NCBI GenBank assembly: GCA_016934415.1
Contig: JAFGSW010000009.1
Location: 1-34,567, forward strand
DNA: 34,567 nucleotides
DNA from: Spirochaetales bacterium
GTDB taxonomy: Bacteria; Spirochaetota; Spirochaetia; SZUA-6; RPPD01
Reading direction: 5' to 3'
Part shown: positions 24,146 through 31,851 of the stretch, piece by piece
Layout: each line of letters opens with the position of its first letter
Position numbering within the stretch: position 1 is the stretch's first letter
Made by a program: the position numbers and the translations under genes
Notes under the pieces: generated by a model
What the model saw: the letters and a program-made list of their open reading frames with translations, nothing else
What the model was told of the DNA's origin: nothing
Database searches by the model: none

Positions 24146-25265
24146 AAGACCCGACGCCGTCGCGATCCGGGACGCGGCGGACGCCGCGGGCATTGGGGTT
24201 TTTCGCCTCGCGAACGTCGATCGCCTGATCGACCGGCTCGATCGTACGGCCTGGCTTCCGCGTCCCCGGCGCGGGAGCGAATATGTGCTTCCCGCCCTCG
24301 CCCGGGCCGTGCCCGACCCGCTCTCCGGATCATTCCTCGTCTGCGCTCATCCTTATGCCTGCGACCGGCCGGAAGACCGCGGCGAGCCGCCCGCGCCCGG
24401 ATCGTTCGGCCTGGTGTCGCCGTTCGCGCGCCGCGATTACTACCGCGCCGCCGTGAAAACGCTCGCGTCCGTCGCGCGCCGCTTAAGCGAGCGGACCGGC
24501 GCGCCGCGGAGCGCGTTTCGCGTTTTCGTCAATTCGCGCCTCCCCGAGAAGCTCATCGGCTGCGGCGCCGGGCTCGGCCGCTACGGGAAAAACCGCCTGC
24601 TTTTCACGGACGAGTACGGGTCCCGCTTCGTGATCGGACTGCTCTTTCTCCCGTGGCGGGTCGACGATGAGATCGATCCGGTCCCGCCGCCGTCTTCGGC
24701 CGAATGGTGCGGCGCCTGCGCCGCCTGCCTGGACGCCTGTCCCGTGAACGCCCTTCGCGGCGAAGCCGGCCTTTCCGCCTGCCTGAAAGCCCGCTCCGAC
24801 GCGCTCGAGCCGTGGGACGGGGAAATCCGGCGCGCCTGGGGGGTCCGGTTCTACGGCTGCGACGACTGCCAGGCGCGCTGCCCGAAGAACGCGGCGCGCG
24901 TTCATATCGGGATCCCCGCGGCTTCGGCCGCAACTGCGGCCGCGACTTCGGCCGCAACTGCGGCCGCGACCGCGGGAGCGGTCGGAGCGGAAATCGATCT
25001 CTCGTCATTCCTCGCTCTGACTGAGGAGGATATCCGGGCCCGCTTCAGGAAAACGGCCCTGGGCATGTCCTGGATTCTCCCGCGGGCGCTTCTCCGGAAC
25101 GCGCTCTGCGCCGCGGGCAACTCGGGCGAGGCCGCTCTCCTTCCGGCCGTGAGCCGGTACGTCGACGACCCGCGCCCGCTCCTGGCCGATACGGCGCGTT
25201 GGGCCCGCGGGAGGATCTCGGCGGCGGCGCACGCCCCGGATGAGAGCCCGCCGCCGCGGCCCTAA
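24138..25265 (+). CDS. QueG-like double [4Fe-4S] cluster protein
   Basis: This 375-residue protein is close to QueG (epoxyqueuosine reductase) in length and layout. It has an N-terminal cobalamin-fold region, then GAGLGRYGKNRLL, a ferredoxin part with CGACAACLDACP (about residues 191-202) and YGCDDCQARCP (about 240), then HEAT-like C-terminal helices (LLRNALCAAGNSGEAALLPA). The usual catalytic Asp of QueG (VDSxP) is Asn here: FVNSRLPEK, Asn132. True QueG activity is therefore doubtful and the symbol is withheld. An Ala/Thr/Ser low-complexity insert is encoded by two exact 24-bp repeats (24923-24946, 24947-24970). It is translationally coupled to the hydrolase upstream. Confidence 0.82.
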   Translation: MSERPDAVAIRDAADAAGIGVFRLANVDRLIDRLDRTAWLPRPRRGSEYVLPALARAVPDPLSGSFLVCAHPYACDRPEDRGEPPAPGSFGLVSPFARRDYYRAAVKTLASVARRLSERTGAPRSAFRVFVNSRLPEKLIGCGAGLGRYGKNRLLFTDEYGSRFVIGLLFLPWRVDDEIDPVPPPSSAEWCGACAACLDACPVNALRGEAGLSACLKARSDALEPWDGEIRRAWGVRFYGCDDCQARCPKNAARVHIGIPAASAATAAATSAATAAATAGAVGAEIDLSSFLALTEEDIRARFRKTALGMSWILPRALLRNALCAAGNSGEAALLPAVSRYVDDPRPLLADTARWARGRISAAAHAPDESPPPRP

Positions 25266-25346
25266 AAAAGCGGCGTCCGGCGCGTTGTCGATATGGTTGA
25301 AGAGTCGGCTTGAGAATTCTCCAGTTGTGCCGTTAATAGAATTGAT

Positions 25347-26774
25347 ATGTCGTCACGATCAATCGTTCCGCTTTGTCTCGGCGTGCTTATCGCCGGCTAT
25401 TCGTCGTCCTGCTGCCATGAACGGCCCGCGGCCGTCGGCGCCCCGTCGGGCGAGGCGCAGGCCCGGCCCCACTCCGCGACGGCCCCCGCCGTTCCGGCCG
25501 CCTGGCCGCGGCCGGCCGAAGCCGAAAGGCTCGTCTCGCTCTCCCGCCGCGCGGCGCGGCCGGAAAAGCTTCGTCTGGGCTCGGACCGCCTCTTCGACTC
25601 GGAATACCTGCCGCTCGTCGCGGGGCGGCGCGTGGCCGTCATGGCCAACCAGACGTCACGGTCGACCGTCGACCGGCTCATCGACGACCGGCGCGTGTCG
25701 CTCGTCGCGGTCTTCGCGCCCGAGCACGGCTTCAACGGCACGGCGCCGGCGGGCGACCCCGTCGCCGCCGAAACGTACCGCGGCGTTCCCGTGTACGGGT
25801 GCTTCGGCGGGGGCGATGAAACGCGGCGCATCCCGGCGGAGCTCCTGGCGGGCGTCGACGTGCTCCTCTTCGAGATCCAGGACCTGGGCACGCGCCACTA
25901 CACCTACGTCTCGTCGATGTACCTGGCGATGGATTCGGCCGCCGACACGCATACGGCCTTCGTCGTGCTCGACCGGCCGGTCGCGGTGAACGGCGCGGCG
26001 GTGGAGGGCCCGGTGCTCGAGGCGGAGTGCCAAAGCTTCGTCGGCGTCGGGCGGCTGCCCAACCGCTACGGCATGACCATAGGCGAGCTCGCGCTGCTCT
26101 TCAAGCACGAAGCCGGGATCATGGACGGGCCGCGCTATCCCCGCCGCACGGAAGGCGACGCGTACTGGAACGTGAAGGACCTGGCGCTGTTCGTCGTCCC
26201 CATGACCGGGTACGACCGGACGCTCTGCGCGGACGAGCAGGCGGGCGCGCCCGCCTGGGTGCCGACCTCGCCGAACGTCCCGTCGGTCGACGCGGCGTTG
26301 TGCTACGTGGGCGCGGGCCTGTTCGACGGGAATGCCGTCAAGGAAATGGTGCGCGGCTACGAGCAGTTCGTCTACGTCGGCCTGCCCTTCGTGAAGGACG
26401 GCGCCGCGCTCGTGGCGTTCATCGCCGCCGCCGGGCGCATCTACGATTTTCCCGGCGTCGCGCTCGAACCGTGCGTCGACCCGCGCACCGGCCGCGCCGA
26501 TGTCCTCAAGCTCGCGGTCACGGACCGCGCCCGCTTCAACCCGAGCTACGCCGCGCTCGCCCTGATGTACGCGCAGGCGAAGGAATATCCCGAAGTCCCG
26601 TTCTTCAGCTCGGAAGCCGGGAAGCGCTCCTTCCTCCTCATCGCGGGAGCGCGCTGGCTTGTCGATCTCTTTTCCCGGCCGGCCGAGCTTCCCCCCTTCG
26701 CGGAAATGATAGAGCGCCTGGAAAAAGAGACGGAGGCGTTCAAGGCGATCAGGGCGCGTTATCTTTTGTATTGA
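25347..26774 (+). CDS. NamZ-like exo-beta-N-acetylmuramidase (DUF1343)
   Basis: This 475-residue exported protein belongs to DUF1343, whose characterised member NamZ removes terminal N-acetylmuramic acid from peptidoglycan fragments. The signatures present are GRRVAVMANQTSR, FAPEHGFNG, LLFEIQDLGTRHYTYVSSM, VLDRP...NGAAVEGP, PNRYGMTIGELA and WVPTSPNVPS. The N-terminus has a hydrophobic stretch ending AGYSSSCC, which may be a lipoprotein signal, with a Pro/Ala-rich linker after it. Muropeptide recycling in the periplasm is the inferred role. The ATG at 25347 has only a weak ribosome binding site. Confidence 0.87.
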   Translation: MSSRSIVPLCLGVLIAGYSSSCCHERPAAVGAPSGEAQARPHSATAPAVPAAWPRPAEAERLVSLSRRAARPEKLRLGSDRLFDSEYLPLVAGRRVAVMANQTSRSTVDRLIDDRRVSLVAVFAPEHGFNGTAPAGDPVAAETYRGVPVYGCFGGGDETRRIPAELLAGVDVLLFEIQDLGTRHYTYVSSMYLAMDSAADTHTAFVVLDRPVAVNGAAVEGPVLEAECQSFVGVGRLPNRYGMTIGELALLFKHEAGIMDGPRYPRRTEGDAYWNVKDLALFVVPMTGYDRTLCADEQAGAPAWVPTSPNVPSVDAALCYVGAGLFDGNAVKEMVRGYEQFVYVGLPFVKDGAALVAFIAAAGRIYDFPGVALEPCVDPRTGRADVLKLAVTDRARFNPSYAALALMYAQAKEYPEVPFFSSEAGKRSFLLIAGARWLVDLFSRPAELPPFAEMIERLEKETEAFKAIRARYLLY

Positions 26775-26892
26775 TCGGCGATCGGGCGTCCGCGCGGCCG
26801 GCGTCGAATTATAAAAATATAATTAATTAAATTATTTCGCATAAAAGCAATGCGCGCGTTTTCAATCGGTTGAAAAAAGATCGGAGCGCTTC

Positions 26893-26921
26893 TTGACATG
26901 CCGGTGATAAAGGGTTAGATT
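26893..26921 (+). promoter_or_regulatory. Promoter of the candidate small RNA
   Basis: TTGACA (26893-26898) with TTAGAT (26915-26920) or TAGATT (26916-26921) gives a 16- or 17-base spacer. The next start codon on this strand is far away, so the promoter serves something non-coding. Confidence 0.55.
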
Positions 26922-26927
26922 TTCATT

Positions 26928-27019
26928 GGAGTAGGTACAAACCTAATCATCCACGTGGCCTGGGTGTTCGAGGGAAACCCAGTCGCCTTAAAGCCGGTAA
27001 TCATTCCGGCTTTATTTTT
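26928..27019 (+). ncRNA. Candidate small structured RNA, about 90 nt
   Basis: Between the promoter and an intrinsic terminator lie three hairpins. Hairpin 1 is TAGGT-ACAA-ACCTA (26932-26945). Hairpin 2 is GGC-CTGGGT (26957-26965) paired with ACCCAG-TC-GCC (26977-26987). Hairpin 3 is the terminator stem at 26990-27013. The palindrome CCACGTGG (26951-26958) joins hairpins 1 and 2. There is no open reading frame of note. I do not recognise a known RNA family; length and fold do not match 6S, tmRNA or SRP RNA. Confidence 0.55.
26990..27019 (+). terminator. Rho-independent terminator of the candidate small RNA
   Basis: AAAGCCGG (26990-26997) and CCGGCTTT (27006-27013), with an 8-base loop, are followed by ATTTTT. 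The opposite strand has no U-run, so it acts on the plus strand only. It could also end readthrough from the NamZ-like gene. Confidence 0.85.
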
Positions 27020-27038
27020 CGATCCGGCCTTTTCGATT

Positions 27039-27899
27039 TCACCCTAGCAGCTTCACCAGTCTCTCGATCGTGAGCGGCGCCGAGCCCTCGAAATGGTTGT
27101 TGACATTGACGTAGACGTTGACGCTCCGCCTCACCAGGTCGCGGATCATCTTCGCCACCTGGATGAGCTCCTCGTCCTTGGGCGCGAGGATCCGGCTCCA
27201 GTCGCCGCCCGAGGCTTTTTCCATTCCCTCCCGGTCCGGGCCGTGCAGCCGGATGACCGCCGTCCCCCGGATGGAATCGGCGAAGCGCTCGTACAGGCCG
27301 ACGATCGAGGGCATGTAAGAGCCCTGGAGGAAGACGTGGGCCGCCCGCTGCTCGTTCAAAAAATCGAAGTAGGCGCGGTTCAGGTAGTTGGGGTTGCGGG
27401 GCTCGACGGCGAAGGTGAAGCCGCCGGGCAGGGAAGAGAGAAAGAGGTCGAGGGCTTTCAGGAACAGCGCCTGGGACGCCATTTTCTGCTTGTTCAGATA
27501 TTCAAACTGGAGCATGACCGGCCCGAGGCGTTTCCCCAGCGGCGCGAGGGTTTTCAGGAATGCGACGCAGAGGGGGACGGAAAGGAAGTGCGGGTTGGGG
27601 ACGAGCGCCGCGTCTTTCGTTTTCATATATGGATGTGTGAGGGTGATGCTGTTCGGCGCCTTGACGCTGAAACGGAAATTTTCAGGCACCGACGCCGCGT
27701 ATTCCTCCACCGCGGCGGGGCGGGGGAGCGCGGGAGGCTTGCCCGGGAAAAGCGACCAGAACCACTGATCGACCTCGACCGTATCGTACTTGCCCGAGTA
27801 GGCGGCGAGGTAATTCACGCCCCGACCCACTTCGTCGTACACCAGCCCTTGCCAGGACGGGTATTTCCAGCTGCAGGTGCCGATCCTCGCTTCCGCCAT
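27039..27899 (-). CDS. DUF72 (YecE-like) TIM-barrel protein
   Basis: This 286-residue protein has the DUF72 signatures: the N-terminal RIGTCSWKYPSWQGLVYDE, then LAAYSGKYDTVEVDQWFWS, FRFSVKAPNSIT, LGPVMLQFEY, FAVEPRNPNYL and a C-terminal VYVNVNNHFEGSAP. The family is a UxaC/xylose-isomerase-like barrel of unknown reaction. The start is the ATG at 27899; there is no clear ribosome binding site and a TATAGT-like -10 (27916-27911) lies only about 12 bases upstream, so the message may be nearly leaderless. It is convergent with the candidate small RNA. Confidence 0.9.
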   Translation of the reverse strand: MAEARIGTCSWKYPSWQGLVYDEVGRGVNYLAAYSGKYDTVEVDQWFWSLFPGKPPALPRPAAVEEYAASVPENFRFSVKAPNSITLTHPYMKTKDAALVPNPHFLSVPLCVAFLKTLAPLGKRLGPVMLQFEYLNKQKMASQALFLKALDLFLSSLPGGFTFAVEPRNPNYLNRAYFDFLNEQRAAHVFLQGSYMPSIVGLYERFADSIRGTAVIRLHGPDREGMEKASGGDWSRILAPKDEELIQVAKMIRDLVRRSVNVYVNVNNHFEGSAPLTIERLVKLLG

Positions 27900-28157
27900 T
27901 GAGTTAAGGTACTATAATCGAGCGGGTTCGGCCAACCCCGGATTCGGCGGTCGGCCGCGCGGCGGACCGCCTTCCTCTTCCCGCTGACAGGCATGAACGG
28001 GAAAAGATTTTTTTTATTTATTCGCGAAAAAAATGGTCTATAATTTCATTCAATGAAGTTATATTAAGTGCACGGAGACCGATACGAACCGTCCACGCGA
28101 GGCGTTCCTTCCCTTGAATCAGCCGCGTCAAGACGCGGAAGAGGAGTTTCCTTGAGG

Positions 28158-29435
28158 ATGAAACGCATTATACTATTGTTCCCGCTGCTGGCGGCCTGGC
28201 AGACCGCGTTCGCGGTCGATCCGTTCCGGGACGTGGTGGACGTGCGCAACCTGCCCGAAGGCAAGGCGTTCCGCGATGAAACGCTCTGGTACCGGGACAA
28301 TTACGATTTCATTCTGGAGGCGGGGCGCCATGAGATCTCCGGCGCGACCGTCACCGGCGTGAAGATGCGCCTGGCGAAACTCCTCTCGTTGGTCGACGCC
28401 GCCGCGGCCCGGGACGGCCGGAACGTCGATCTCCTCCTTTTCCGGATTCTCCTGTACTTCGATCTTGACGGCCTTTCGCTGCCGGGCGAGGAGGATTATG
28501 GAGGCAAGATCGTCTCCGAGGCCCTCCTGGTCGAATCGATGTCCCCCGGGGATTACCGCGCTTATTGGCTCCTCGGCAGATACTACGCCTACAATGCCCG
28601 TCCCCTCGAATCGATCAGACAATTCCAGGCGCCGGTGGACAACCTGCCCCCCGAGTCTCTGCCGTCCGCCTTTTGGCGCAACTACGCCTCGGCGGCGGCG
28701 TTCGCCGACATGCCCAAACACGCGCTGGAGGCCTGCCGGCGCTGCGCCGCCCTTGATGCGTCGTACGTCCCGGAGGAGGACCCCGTCTTCCGCGTCTCCA
28801 ACCACTTCCGCACGCCGTCCTTCGGCGAGGAGATCCTGCCGGGAAGCCTGTACCAGTTCCAAAAGCGCGAAAGCGGCTTTGGCCTGCTCTGCCGCCTGTT
28901 CGGCATCTATATCCCGGTCGATAAGAACTGGGGCAACCAGTCCTTCGGCGTCGCCGATTCGAGCTCGATGCTCGTGTTCACGCCGGAGCCGATCGTGACC
29001 GCGGGAGGCGACGAGATCACGTACACCATCACGGTTGAATACGAGGCCGGCAGGAACGCCGCCTTTGAGGATTATCTCGGCGCGCGCCTGAAGAAGTACG
29101 CAACCGCCAACGAGTACGCGGAGGACCTGGGGACGTATCCTTTCACGGTATACGAGGTGCTCGACCCGGACCTGTACCGGCCGGCGGGCGGCTTCCACGG
29201 CCTCGTCGCCTTCCTCAAGCGGCGGCAGCCGGCGGTGAAAGGCCTGGCGATCGAGCGGCCGGTGGTCTCGCTTTTCAATGACGAGACGGGCGAGCCGTAC
29301 TACAGACCCGAAACCGCCTTCGACCGCTACGACGGCGACATCTATTACGTGATCACCCTGGACTGCTGCGACGAAATCTTTCCCGAGGCGGCGGAGGTGC
29401 AAAAAACATTCATCCGCGGGATGCTGTTCGATTGA
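28158..29435 (+). CDS. Exported protein of unknown function with TPR-like segment
   Basis: This 425-residue protein starts at the ATG at 28158, with signal peptide RIILLFPLLAAWQTAFA, cleaved before VDPF. A TTG at 28152 with GAGGAG 5 bases before it is the alternative. Residues about 130-230 look helical and repeat-like (YWLLGRYYAYNARPLESIRQ, FWRNYASAAAFADMPKHALE), similar to TPR units. The C-terminal half is beta-rich (DEITYTITVEYEAGRN; YYVITLDCCDEIFP). I recognise no family. A TATAAT box (28039-28044) may drive it. Periplasmic location is inferred. Confidence 0.7.
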   Translation: MKRIILLFPLLAAWQTAFAVDPFRDVVDVRNLPEGKAFRDETLWYRDNYDFILEAGRHEISGATVTGVKMRLAKLLSLVDAAAARDGRNVDLLLFRILLYFDLDGLSLPGEEDYGGKIVSEALLVESMSPGDYRAYWLLGRYYAYNARPLESIRQFQAPVDNLPPESLPSAFWRNYASAAAFADMPKHALEACRRCAALDASYVPEEDPVFRVSNHFRTPSFGEEILPGSLYQFQKRESGFGLLCRLFGIYIPVDKNWGNQSFGVADSSSMLVFTPEPIVTAGGDEITYTITVEYEAGRNAAFEDYLGARLKKYATANEYAEDLGTYPFTVYEVLDPDLYRPAGGFHGLVAFLKRRQPAVKGLAIERPVVSLFNDETGEPYYRPETAFDRYDGDIYYVITLDCCDEIFPEAAEVQKTFIRGMLFD

Positions 29436-29476
29436 CGCCTTGACGCGCCACCGTTTGTGTGAATTAATTATCGATA

Positions 29477-29507
29477 AAGAGGATGCCGATCGGCATTTCC
29501 GCCTCTT
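29477..29507 (+). promoter_or_regulatory. Hairpin in the ilvC leader
   Basis: AAGAGG (29477-29482) and CCTCTT (29502-29507) enclose the perfect palindrome ATGCCGATCGGCAT (29483-29496), giving a two-part stem about 80 bases before the ilvC ATG. There is no T-run after it. It may be an operator or an RNA structure; no known riboswitch is recognised. Confidence 0.4.
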
Positions 29508-29584
29508 GTCTGCAATCCAGCGGTTCCGTTTCAAAAGAACGAATCCCGTGATTGAAAAACAAATTATACAAACGGAGACGTGCC

Positions 29585-30589
29585 ATGATCAACATTTTAC
29601 ACGACAAAGACGCCGATACGGCGGCCCTTTCCGGAAAAACCATCGCCGTCATCGGGTACGGCAATCAGGGGAGCGCCCAGGCGCTCTGCCTCAGGGACTC
29701 CGGGATCAAGGTCATCATCGGCGAAACCGAAACGCTCGGCGGCAAGACCAACCCGAGCTGGACGAAGGCGAAAGAGGCCGGCTTCGAGACCTGCGACATC
29801 TCGACCGCGGCGTCGAAGGCCGACGTCGTCCACATGCTCCTTCCCGACGAGCACCACGGCCGCATTTACTCGGACCACATCGCCAAGCACATGGGCAAGG
29901 GGAAGACGCTCTCCTGCAGCCACGGCTTCAACATCGTCTTCAAGCGGATCGTTCCCCCCGCCGACGCGGACGTGATCATGGTCGCCCCCAAGAGCCCGGC
30001 CACCGAGGAGCGCAAGGCCTACCTCGAGGGCTTCGGCGTGCCCGGCCTGGTGGCCGTGAGGCAGAACGCCTCGGGCAAGGCCCGCGACGTCGTCCTGGCC
30101 ATGGCCAAGGCGATGCGCTTCACGCGCGCCGGCGTGCTCGAGTGCACGTTCGAGCAGGAAACCTACGAGGATCTCTTCGGCGAGCAGAACGTGCTCTGCG
30201 GCGGCATGGTGGATCTCATGAAGTACGGCTTCGAGGTCCTCACCGAGGCCGGCTATCCGCCCGAGATGGCCTACTTCGAGGTCGTCCACGAGGTGAAGCT
30301 CATCGTCGACCTCATCTTCGAGGGCGGCATCCAGAAGATGAACTCCGTCATCTCGAACACCGCCGAGTGGGGCGAATACGTCAACGGCCCGAAGATCATC
30401 GACGCGAGCGTGAAGGAGCGGATGAAGCAGTCGCTCAAGGACATCGAGAGCGGCGCGTTCGCCAAGGCCTGGATGGAAGAGGCGAAGCAGGGGTGTCCCA
30501 ATCTCCTCGCCAGGCGCAAGGCCCTGGGCGAGCACCCGGTGGAAATCACCGGCGCCCGCGTGCGCTCGCTGTTCGAAAAGAAGAAGTAA
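29585..30589 (+). CDS. ilvC: Ketol-acid reductoisomerase (NADP+), class I
   Basis: This 334-residue enzyme of valine/isoleucine synthesis isomerises and reduces 2-acetolactate or 2-aceto-2-hydroxybutyrate. The N-terminal Rossmann motif is VIGYGNQGSAQALCLRDSG. The catalytic domain has VIMVAPKSPA, then the Mg-ligand segment DLFGEQNVLCGGM, and FEVVHEVKLIVDLIFEGGI with the second Glu ligand, and NTAEWGEY. The length fits class I. The ATG at 29585 has GGAGA at 29575-29579; an upstream in-frame TTG at 29552 would add an unrelated basic stretch and is not chosen. The gene stands alone here, without ilvB/N or leuA. A strong terminator follows. Confidence 0.96.
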   Translation: MINILHDKDADTAALSGKTIAVIGYGNQGSAQALCLRDSGIKVIIGETETLGGKTNPSWTKAKEAGFETCDISTAASKADVVHMLLPDEHHGRIYSDHIAKHMGKGKTLSCSHGFNIVFKRIVPPADADVIMVAPKSPATEERKAYLEGFGVPGLVAVRQNASGKARDVVLAMAKAMRFTRAGVLECTFEQETYEDLFGEQNVLCGGMVDLMKYGFEVLTEAGYPPEMAYFEVVHEVKLIVDLIFEGGIQKMNSVISNTAEWGEYVNGPKIIDASVKERMKQSLKDIESGAFAKAWMEEAKQGCPNLLARRKALGEHPVEITGARVRSLFEKKK

Positions 30590-30612
30590 GGCGGTCGAGT
30601 GCGCATTGAGGG

Positions 30613-30639
30613 GCGGCCCCGCGGGGGGCCGCTTTTTTT
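30613..30639 (+). terminator. Rho-independent terminator of ilvC
   Basis: GCGGCCCC (30613-30620) / GGGGCCGC (30625-30632) with loop GCGG is followed by seven T. Confidence 0.93.
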
Positions 30640-30685
30640 ATCGGTTTGGAAAGTGAGGTCCGCCGATTTATCGGAATACGGCGGA

Positions 30686-30718
30686 GAAAAAAAAGAGCGG
30701 GCCGTGCGGTCCGCTCTT
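30686..30718 (-). terminator. Rho-independent terminator of the small barrel gene
   Basis: On the minus strand, GAGCGGACC / GGCCCGCTC (stem 30695-30703 with 30708-30716, one G-U pair) and a 4-base loop are followed by a run of eight U. Confidence 0.88.
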
Positions 30719-30737
30719 CCACTCGATGACGATTTCG

Positions 30738-31277
30738 CTAGAACGAAAATTTGACGCCGGCCTCGGCCGCCCATGCAGGGCCCAAGATGGGGGTGTAAAT
30801 GTAATCCCCTCCGATGTAGAACGAACTGATGACCAGCCTTGCCCCGGCATTGTATCCGAATACCGTCGCGAATACAAACGAAGCCTCCATATAAAGCCAG
30901 CCGCCGCCTCTCACTTCCAGCGCGAAGTTCCGGTCATTGCTGAAATTAATCCTTATGAGCGCGTCAAGCGGCATCTCCAGAACCAAGAAATACCCGTAAC
31001 CGTACCAGTAATAATCCACTTCCATGGCGTACGCGCCTATTTCGACCCCAAGCTCGAACATCCCCAGGGAGAAGAGCAGGTCGCCGGTCACGCCCGCCCG
31101 GAAATTATATAAAAAATCAATACCGGTAACAGGGTAGTTGATCAGCTGCTTGTACATGATCGAAGCCCCGACCTGGACGTACAGGAATTTCCCATTGTCA
31201 CCGTCTTCCCCATCGTCCGCGAACGCCATGCCGCAGACGAACGCGAGGAGTACACAAAGAGCGATCAATTTCTTCAT
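30738..31277 (-). CDS. Small outer-membrane beta-barrel protein
   Basis: This 179-residue protein has a signal peptide MKKLIALCVLLAFVCGMAFA, then an acidic stretch (DDGEDGDNG), then about eight amphipathic strands (FLYVQVGASIMYK, FELGVEIGAYAMEV, NFALEVRGGGWLYM, ARLVISSFYIGGDYIY) and a C-terminal AGVKFSF ending in Phe, as BAM-assembled barrels do. It fits an eight-stranded OmpA/OmpX-like size class. GGAGGA precedes the ATG, and its own promoter and terminator flank it. The function is unknown. Confidence 0.82.
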   Translation of the reverse strand: MKKLIALCVLLAFVCGMAFADDGEDGDNGKFLYVQVGASIMYKQLINYPVTGIDFLYNFRAGVTGDLLFSLGMFELGVEIGAYAMEVDYYWYGYGYFLVLEMPLDALIRINFSNDRNFALEVRGGGWLYMEASFVFATVFGYNAGARLVISSFYIGGDYIYTPILGPAWAAEAGVKFSF

Positions 31278-31337
31278 AGTTCCTCCTTTTCGTGCTATGA
31301 CGAAAACCGGCCTATCATAATACGGCCGTTATACTTT

Positions 31338-31365
31338 ATTTTAACCCGTTTCCGGCTTTTTACAA
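31338..31365 (-). promoter_or_regulatory. Promoter of the small barrel gene
   Basis: On the minus strand, TTGTAA (31365-31360), a 16-base spacer and TAAAAT (31343-31338) lie about 60 bases before the ATG at 31277. Confidence 0.55.
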
Positions 31366-31415
31366 GAAGAATCTTGCACAGTTTTTTAGTGCATTCATCG
31401 GTGTTCTCTTCGCCT

Positions 31416-31841
31416 TTATTTCACCCGCACGATCCTGGAGCGCGGCACGCCCTCGAGGACGCTCGTGTCCGGCGCATTGGTGACGAACACGACGAGGTCC
31501 GCGGTCTTTACATCATCGAATTCGAGGAGCGTTGAGAGGTCGAGGGTCGTGTACATGACGATTCTCTCCACCGCCGCCAGGTTCAGGTCCCGCGACCAGT
31601 CCTGGATCACGCGGAGCGACCGGTTGGCGCTGTTGGTGACGATCTTGAATTGGGCGTAGCGCCTGGCCCGGAGGAAGTCGAGGGCCCGCGGGAGACCGGA
31701 CTTCACGTCCTCGATCGAGCCCGAGACGTCGACGGCCACCAGTATTTTCTCCTCGGCCGCCGAACGGGTGAGGTGCGCGCCGACCCCCAATCCCGCGTAC
31801 AACACCGCGAGCAGGGCGGCCCAGAGGGCGAGGGCTTTCAT
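31416..31841 (-). CDS. VWA-fold membrane-anchored protein
   Basis: This 141-residue protein has one N-terminal hydrophobic segment (residues 5-22) and then a short von Willebrand A-like fold starting ILVAVDVSGS (Asp38, the MIDAS D-x-S-x-S). Later strands are FKIVTNSANRS and ADLVVFVTNAPD. At about 110 residues the domain is shorter than a usual VWA domain (about 180), and the MIDAS Thr is not obvious. It is third in a minus-strand operon, 10 bases after the larger VWA gene. Confidence 0.75.
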   Translation of the reverse strand: MKALALWAALLAVLYAGLGVGAHLTRSAAEEKILVAVDVSGSIEDVKSGLPRALDFLRARRYAQFKIVTNSANRSLRVIQDWSRDLNLAAVERIVMYTTLDLSTLLEFDDVKTADLVVFVTNAPDTSVLEGVPRSRIVRVK

Positions 31842-31851
31842 CGTCTTCCCC

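Noticed and set aside
27946..27971. GGCGGTC/GACCGCC hairpin as a terminator
   Set aside because: The following sequence is TTCCTCTTCCC, not a T-run, and no plus-strand gene ends nearby.
29552..29584. Upstream TTG start for ilvC
   Set aside because: It would add a basic stretch not seen in the family; ATG 29585 has the ribosome binding site and gives the normal N-terminus.
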